Assembly: GCA_036395835.1 (NCBI GenBank)
Contig: DASWCW010000094.1
Span: 1 to 11,462 of the forward strand
DNA from: AP-16 sp036395835
Lineage (GTDB): Bacteria; Pseudomonadota; Alphaproteobacteria; Rhizobiales; Xanthobacteraceae
DNA: 11,462 nucleotides
Reading direction: 5' to 3'
Part shown: positions 7,529 to 11,462 of the stretch, piece by piece
How the letters are laid out: every line of letters begins with the position of its first letter
Position numbering within the stretch: position 1 is the stretch's first letter
Notes under the pieces: generated by a model
What the model saw: only the letters and a program-made list of their open reading frames with translations
Told to the model about the DNA's origin: nothing
Databases searched by the model: none
Position numbers and translations under genes: made by a program

Positions 7529-7725
7529 TTCACCGCCTGATTTTCCAATCTCGCAGCTCACGGGATTGCGCGGCCGCCAAAAGCATTCGGTTCGCCCGGG
7601 CAAAAGTCTTCGCCCAAGCCGTTGCAAGCGTCCAGCCAAAAAGAACGGCCAATCTAGGCTTTGGCATCCGCCGACGCTATGGTGCAGTGCAGAGAATTGA
7701 TGTCGCACGAGGACGCAGGCGAGCC
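7529..7725. promoter_or_regulatory. Divergent intergenic region
   Basis: 197 bases between the starts of two divergently transcribed genes must hold or overlap promoters for both. The region is locally less GC-rich, for example around 7621-7665. I could not identify a convincing pair of -35/-10 boxes at proper spacing, nor a clear operator palindrome, so only the location is claimed. Confidence 0.4.
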
Positions 7726-7974
7726 ATGGCGGATAACATTGTCCCGCATTTCCACAACGATCCCGGGGTAGCAGTGATCGAGATCGGCGCCAAGGAATTC
7801 ATGTGCATCGGCGCGACGCCGCCGTTCGATCACCCGCATGTTTTCATCGATATGGGCGACGACAGCGAGGCGATCTGCCCGTATTGCTCGACGCTGTATC
7901 GTCACGATCCTTCGCTCCACGGCCATGCGTCGCGTCCGGCCGAATGCGCCTGGCGCGAGCCGGCCGAACCGTGA
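7726..7974 (+). CDS. Small zinc-finger protein of the zf-CHCC (NDUFS6-like) family
   Basis: 82 aa, a typical size for stand-alone bacterial members of this domain family, relatives of the complex I accessory subunit NDUFS6. The expected zinc ligands are visible in order: Cys27, His36 (Cys-x8-His, ending in DHP), Cys51 and Cys54 (ICPYCSTLY). The surrounding pattern HPHVFIDMGDDSEAICPYC (36-54) is the family hallmark. In alphaproteobacteria such proteins are thought to be linked to respiratory complex I, but the exact role of the free-standing form is not well defined. Start ATG at 7726 fits the conserved domain; AGGCGAG just upstream is close to the start and GAGGA is 12 bases away, so the ribosome binding site is ordinary to weak. 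It is monocistronic-looking, with 104 bases before the next gene on the same strand. Confidence 0.9.
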   Translation: MADNIVPHFHNDPGVAVIEIGAKEFMCIGATPPFDHPHVFIDMGDDSEAICPYCSTLYRHDPSLHGHASRPAECAWREPAEP

Positions 7975-8078
7975 GCCGCCGCCGCTCGTTCACCTCGCGA
8001 CCGGGCTCGGCAGAACACCGTGGAGCCGGCGACCCCAGTTCTTGATTCAATTCACGCACACCCGAGGCGGAATCAGCG

Positions 8079-9266
8079 GTGGCGCGCTCACGGACCGTAA
8101 TGATCGCGGGAGCCGGAATCGGCGGGCTCACCTGCGCGCTCGCGCTGATCCGTCGCGGCTTCCGCGCGGTCGTGCTCGAGCAGGCGGAAGCGCTCGATCC
8201 GGTCGGAGCCGGTATCCAGCTCTCGCCCAACGCGAGCCGCATCCTGATCGATCTCGGATTGGCCGAACGCCTGGAGGCCGCGGTGACGGTGCCGCGGGAA
8301 ATTCGTGTGCTGCGCAGCCATAATGCGCGGGAGATCGTCCGCGCCGCCATCGGCCCTGGCGCGGCGTTCCGCTATGGCGCGCCCTATTGGGTCGTTCACC
8401 GCGGCGACCTGCAGGCCGCCCTCGTCGAGCGGCTGCAGGCGAGCGCCGATGGCGCGCTTCACCTCGGCCGCAGCGTGGAGGATTTCGCGGTCCACGCCCA
8501 CGGCGTGACGGTCGAGACGCGGACCTCCGCCGGTCCCCGCAGCGAGCACGGCATCGCCCTGGTCGGCGCCGACGGCCTGTGGTCCCAGATGCGCGGCCGG
8601 GTCGGAAACGAAACGCCGGCGCACTTCTGCGGCCGCACGGCCTGGCGCGCGACCGTCGCCGCCGATCTCGTTCCGCAGGAGTTCCGTGAGCCCATCACCT
8701 GGCTTTGGCTCGGGCCCAAGGCCCATCTCGTGCACTACCCGGTCCGGGCCGGCGCCGCCGTCAACATCGTGGCGATCATCGAGGACGACTGGCAAAACCC
8801 CGGATGGAGCGAGCCGGGGGTGCGCGCCGACGTCCTGGCCCGGTTCTCCGCCTGGGCGGCCGAGCCGCGCGCGCTGCTGGCGACCCCGGATTCATGGTCG
8901 AAATGGGCGCTGTTCGAGCGCACCCCATTGCGCACTTGGACCGCGGGTCCGGTGACGCTGCTGGGCGACGCCGCGCACCCGATTCTGCCGTTCCTGGCGC
9001 AGGGCGGTGCCATGGCGATCGAGGACGGCGCGGTGCTGGCGGATTGTCTGGCCCGGCGGGCCGACCGGCCGGCATCGGCGTTCGAGACCTACGAAGGGCT
9101 GCGCCGACCACGCACCGTGCGCGTTGCCCGCGCGTCCCGCAACAACGGCTGGATCTATCATCTCTCCGGTCCGGCCGCGCTGGCTCGCAACATCGCGTTG
9201 CAACGGCTGAGCGGCGAAAAACTGCTCACGCGGTACGACTGGCTCTATGATTGGCGCCCGGACTGA
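8079..9266 (+). CDS. Class A FAD-dependent monooxygenase (salicylate/3-hydroxybenzoate hydroxylase-like)
   Basis: 395 aa single-component flavoprotein of the UbiH/NahG type, which uses NAD(P)H and oxygen to hydroxylate an aromatic or related ring. Visible motifs: the FAD Rossmann GAGIGG at residues 11-16 with Glu34 for the ribose, GAGIQLSPNA at 43-52, HRGD at 107-110, the DG motif in VGADGLWSQMR at 162-172, and the GD motif in LLGDAAHPILP at 294-304 followed by GGAMAIEDGAVLA at 309-321. All three class A fingerprints are intact. The GTG start at 8079 is chosen because the first beta strand needs residues before the ATG at 8100, and GAGGCGG lies 8 bases upstream. It leads a three-gene unit with the core-MetE and acyl-CoA dehydrogenase genes. 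No ring-cleavage dioxygenase is in the window, so the substrate is open. Confidence 0.93.
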   Translation: MARSRTVMIAGAGIGGLTCALALIRRGFRAVVLEQAEALDPVGAGIQLSPNASRILIDLGLAERLEAAVTVPREIRVLRSHNAREIVRAAIGPGAAFRYGAPYWVVHRGDLQAALVERLQASADGALHLGRSVEDFAVHAHGVTVETRTSAGPRSEHGIALVGADGLWSQMRGRVGNETPAHFCGRTAWRATVAADLVPQEFREPITWLWLGPKAHLVHYPVRAGAAVNIVAIIEDDWQNPGWSEPGVRADVLARFSAWAAEPRALLATPDSWSKWALFERTPLRTWTAGPVTLLGDAAHPILPFLAQGGAMAIEDGAVLADCLARRADRPASAFETYEGLRRPRTVRVARASRNNGWIYHLSGPAALARNIALQRLSGEKLLTRYDWLYDWRPD

Positions 9267-9270
9267 GCGC

Positions 9271-9276
9271 GAGGAG
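9271..9276 (+). promoter_or_regulatory. Shine-Dalgarno site of the core-MetE gene
   Basis: GAGGAG 5 bases before the ATG at 9282, within the 15-base gap after the monooxygenase stop. It is a strong site, consistent with efficient translation from a shared transcript. Confidence 0.6.
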
Positions 9277-9281
9277 ACCCG

Positions 9282-10301
9282 ATGTTCGCAGCCACGATTG
9301 CCGGAAGCCTGCCCAAACCATCCTGGCTTGCCGAGCCCGACAAGCTTTGGCCGGCGTGGCGGCATGCCGGCCCGGAACTCGCCGCGGCAAAACGCGATGC
9401 CACGTTGCTCGTCATCAAGGAGCAGGAGGATGCGGGAATCGACATCGTGACCGACGGCGAGCAGTCGCGTCAGCATTTCGTCCACGGCTTTCTCGAGCAC
9501 GTGGAGGGCATCGATTTCGCGCGGCGGGTCGCAATGGGCATCCGCAAGGACCGCTACAAGGCCATGGTGCCGACTGTGGTCGGCCCGGTGGGGCTCAAAG
9601 CTCGGGTGCATGCAACCGAAGCCCGCCTCGCGCGCGCCCACACCAAACGCCGGCTGAAATTCACCCTTCCGGGCCCGATGACGATCGTGGATACGATCGC
9701 CAACGGCTATTACCGCGACAAGGTCGAGCTCGCGATGGCGCTCGCCGGCTTGCTGAATCAGGAGGCGCGCGCGCTCGCGACGGACGGCATCGACGTGATT
9801 CAATTCGACGAGCCCGCCTTCAACGTCTTCATGGACGAGGTGAAGGATTGGGGCATCGCGGCATTGCACCGCGCCATCGAAGGCCTCCCCTGCGTCACCG
9901 CCGTGCACATCTGCTACGGCTACGGCATCGCGGCAAATCTCGAGTGGAAAGCATCGCTCGGCAGCGAATGGCGCCAGTACGAGGCGATCTTTCCGGCGCT
10001 GGCCGCAAGCCACATCCAGCAGATCTCGATCGAATGCAGGAATTCCCGGGTGCCGATCAGCCTGTTGGGCCTGCTCGACGGCAAGGACGTGCTGCTCGGC
10101 GTGATCGACGTCGCCACCGATCAGGTCGAGACGCCCGAGGACGTCGTCGCGACCATCGAGCAGGCGATGCGCTACGTGCCGGCCGAGCGGATTTTTCCTT
10201 GCACCAACTGCGGCATGGCGCCCATGCACCGCGACGTCGCGCTCGCCAAATTGGAAGCGCTCGGCCGTGGCGCGGCGCTCGCTCGGGACAGATTGAGCTG
10301 A
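9282..10301 (+). CDS. Stand-alone MetE-like zinc methyltransferase (core-MetE)
   Basis: 339 aa, matching only the C-terminal catalytic barrel of cobalamin-independent methionine synthase (about 755 aa in E. coli); the N-terminal half is absent. The zinc site is preserved: His209 and Cys211 (HIC), Glu251 (SIEC) and Cys310 (TNCGM) correspond to E. coli His641, Cys643, Glu665 and Cys726. Homocysteine-contact positions also look kept: Ser9 (IAGSLP), Glu60 (TDGEQSR) and Asp176 (QFDEP). About 18 extra residues separate Cys211 from Glu251 compared with E. coli MetE. It should therefore transfer an alkyl group to a thiol. Core-MetE proteins known elsewhere make methionine from donors other than methyl-folate; epoxyalkane:coenzyme M transferase is a distant relative with similar zinc ligands. 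The position between a monooxygenase and an acyl-CoA dehydrogenase suggests a catabolic or demethylating role, which is inference. Its stop is 4 bases before the next ATG. Confidence 0.92.
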   Translation: MFAATIAGSLPKPSWLAEPDKLWPAWRHAGPELAAAKRDATLLVIKEQEDAGIDIVTDGEQSRQHFVHGFLEHVEGIDFARRVAMGIRKDRYKAMVPTVVGPVGLKARVHATEARLARAHTKRRLKFTLPGPMTIVDTIANGYYRDKVELAMALAGLLNQEARALATDGIDVIQFDEPAFNVFMDEVKDWGIAALHRAIEGLPCVTAVHICYGYGIAANLEWKASLGSEWRQYEAIFPALAASHIQQISIECRNSRVPISLLGLLDGKDVLLGVIDVATDQVETPEDVVATIEQAMRYVPAERIFPCTNCGMAPMHRDVALAKLEALGRGAALARDRLS

Positions 10302-10305
10302 AGCG

Positions 10306-11462
10306 ATGAACCGCACCGTCACGTCCGCGCGCGGAACCGACCCGCTCCCCTCCCCGTATTTCCGCGAGGAACACGAGCTGCTGCGCCGTCAGGTGCGGCG
10401 GTTCGTCGAGACCGAGATCAAGCCGTTCGCGAGCGCCTGGGAGGAGCAGGGCTTCGTGCCGCGCGAGGTTCTGCGGCGGATGGGCGAGCTCGGCTTTTTC
10501 GGCATTCGCTATCCGGCGCAATACGGCGGCAGCGAGCTCGACACCATGGGCTCGGTCGTGCTCGCGGAAGAGCTCGGCCGCTCCAGCTTCGGCGGCGTCG
10601 CGGTGACCGCGCTCGTGCACGCCGAGATGGCATCGGTTCACATCGCGAACTTCGGGTCGGCCGAGCAGAAGGCGCGCTACCTGCCGGACATCATTGCCGG
10701 CCGCACCATCACCGCGATCGCGGTGACCGAGCCCGACGCCGGCTCCGACGTGAAGGGCATCCGCACCAATGCCCGGCGCGAGGGCGAGAGTTTCGTGATC
10801 AACGGCGCGAAAATGTTCATCACCAACGGCGTCTATGCGGATCTCTATTGCGTCGCGGCGAAAACCGCGCCCGAGGCCCGCGCTTCCCAGTCGATCTCCA
10901 TGCTGCTCGTGGAGAAGGGCACGCCGGGCCTGAAGGTATCCCGCGCGCTCGACAAGACCGGCTGGCGCTCCTCCGACACCGCCGAGCTCGCGTTCGAGGA
11001 CTGCCGCGTGCCGGCCGACCATCTGCTCGGCCGGGAAGGCGGCGGGTTCTACTCCATCATGCGCAATTTTCAGAACGAGCGGATCGTGCTCGGCGCCATG
11101 GCGATGGGCGAGGCCGAGGAGGCGCTCGATCTCACCCTCGACTATGTGACGACGCGAAAGGCGTTCGGCGCCACGCTGTACGACAAGCAGGTGGTTCGCC
11201 AGCGCCTGGCGATGCTGGCCACCCAGGTCGAAGCCGGCCGTCTGCTCGTCTATCACGCCGCCTGGCTCGACGCGCAGGGCATCGAGTGCACCCGCGAAGT
11301 GTCGATGGTGAAGGCCTATTGCTGCGAGCTCGTCAACGAAGTGATGTACGCCTGCGTGCAGTTTCACGGCGGCATGGGCTACATGCGCGAAAGCACGATC
11401 GAGCGCATGGCGCGCGACGCGCGCGTGCACTCGATCGGCGGCGGCGCCACCGAGGTCATGCT
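10306..11462 (+). CDS. Acyl-CoA dehydrogenase, cut by the window edge
   Basis: 385 codons are present and the frame is still open at the right edge; about 10-15 residues are missing. It is an FAD enzyme forming the alpha-beta double bond of an acyl-CoA and passing electrons to ETF. Seen in order: an N-terminal helical domain with FREEHELLRRQVRRFV at 19-33, the flavin-binding AVTEPDAGSD at 139-148, FITNG at 171-175, RKAFG at 284-288 and QFHGGMGYMRE at 352-362. The MCAD-type catalytic glutamate position (YEGT) is Gly379 in IGGGATEVM. Instead Glu258 in FQNERIVLG aligns with the base of isovaleryl- and long-chain acyl-CoA dehydrogenases, so the enzyme is probably active and of that branch. The ATG at 10306 follows the core-MetE stop by 4 bases, implying translational coupling; only a weak ribosome binding site is present. 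Substrate unknown. Confidence 0.95.
   Translation, partial: MNRTVTSARGTDPLPSPYFREEHELLRRQVRRFVETEIKPFASAWEEQGFVPREVLRRMGELGFFGIRYPAQYGGSELDTMGSVVLAEELGRSSFGGVAVTALVHAEMASVHIANFGSAEQKARYLPDIIAGRTITAIAVTEPDAGSDVKGIRTNARREGESFVINGAKMFITNGVYADLYCVAAKTAPEARASQSISMLLVEKGTPGLKVSRALDKTGWRSSDTAELAFEDCRVPADHLLGREGGGFYSIMRNFQNERIVLGAMAMGEAEEALDLTLDYVTTRKAFGATLYDKQVVRQRLAMLATQVEAGRLLVYHAAWLDAQGIECTREVSMVKAYCCELVNEVMYACVQFHGGMGYMRESTIERMARDARVHSIGGGATEVM

Noticed and set aside
7654..7682. Sigma-70 promoter for the zinc-finger gene with TTGGCA and CTATGG
   Set aside because: The two hexamers are about 10 bases apart, not 16-18, and no other pair at correct spacing was convincing.
8892..10322. Minus-strand open frame of 476 codons opposite the monooxygenase and core-MetE genes
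   Set aside because: Antisense to two well-supported genes; the product is low in motifs and rich in Arg, His and Asp, as expected for a GC-codon shadow.
10057..11430. Minus-strand open frame of 457 codons opposite the acyl-CoA dehydrogenase
   Set aside because: The plus-strand frame here encodes a full acyl-CoA dehydrogenase that stays open to the window edge; the opposite frame has no family features.

Overview
The window is high-GC, tightly packed bacterial DNA. Gene content, codon use and a GC-rich palindromic intergenic repeat suggest an alphaproteobacterium of the order Hyphomicrobiales (Bradyrhizobium/Rhodopseudomonas/Xanthobacteraceae-like). That assignment is inference from style, not from a marker gene. 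I see no rRNA, tRNA, CRISPR array, transposase or phage gene.

Left part (149-6336, all minus strand). This is one operon-like run in transcription order: a Tat-exported solute-binding protein of the FbpA-like class (5251-6336), a palindromic repeat cluster (5073-5194), a fused two-domain inner-membrane permease (3291-5036), its ATPase (2224-3294, overlapping the permease by GTGA), a class III (CaiB/BaiF) CoA-transferase (997-2187) and a crotonase-fold protein (149-943). A complete importer is therefore followed directly by a CoA-activating enzyme and an acyl-CoA-processing enzyme. The simplest reading is a module that imports an organic acid, attaches CoA to it and modifies the CoA ester. The family resemblance to ferric-iron importers is probably misleading, because the binding protein lacks the tyrosine pair used by FbpA.

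Middle (6431-7974). A minus-strand membrane-associated protein that I do not recognise (6431-7528) diverges, across a 197-bp intergenic region, from a small plus-strand zinc-finger protein of the NDUFS6/zf-CHCC type (7726-7974). These look unrelated to the flanking catabolic genes.

Right part (8079-11462, all plus strand). Three genes follow at 15- and 4-bp spacing: a class A FAD monooxygenase like salicylate hydroxylase (GTG start), a stand-alone zinc methyltransferase corresponding to the catalytic half of MetE (core-MetE), and an acyl-CoA dehydrogenase that runs off the right edge with about its last 10-15 residues missing. Together with the left operon this is a locus for catabolism of an unidentified, possibly methylated or aromatic, acid. 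Whether the two operons serve one pathway is not shown by the sequence.

Bases 1-148 lie downstream of the crotonase gene and contain no gene I can support. No gene-free stretch exceeds 300 bases.
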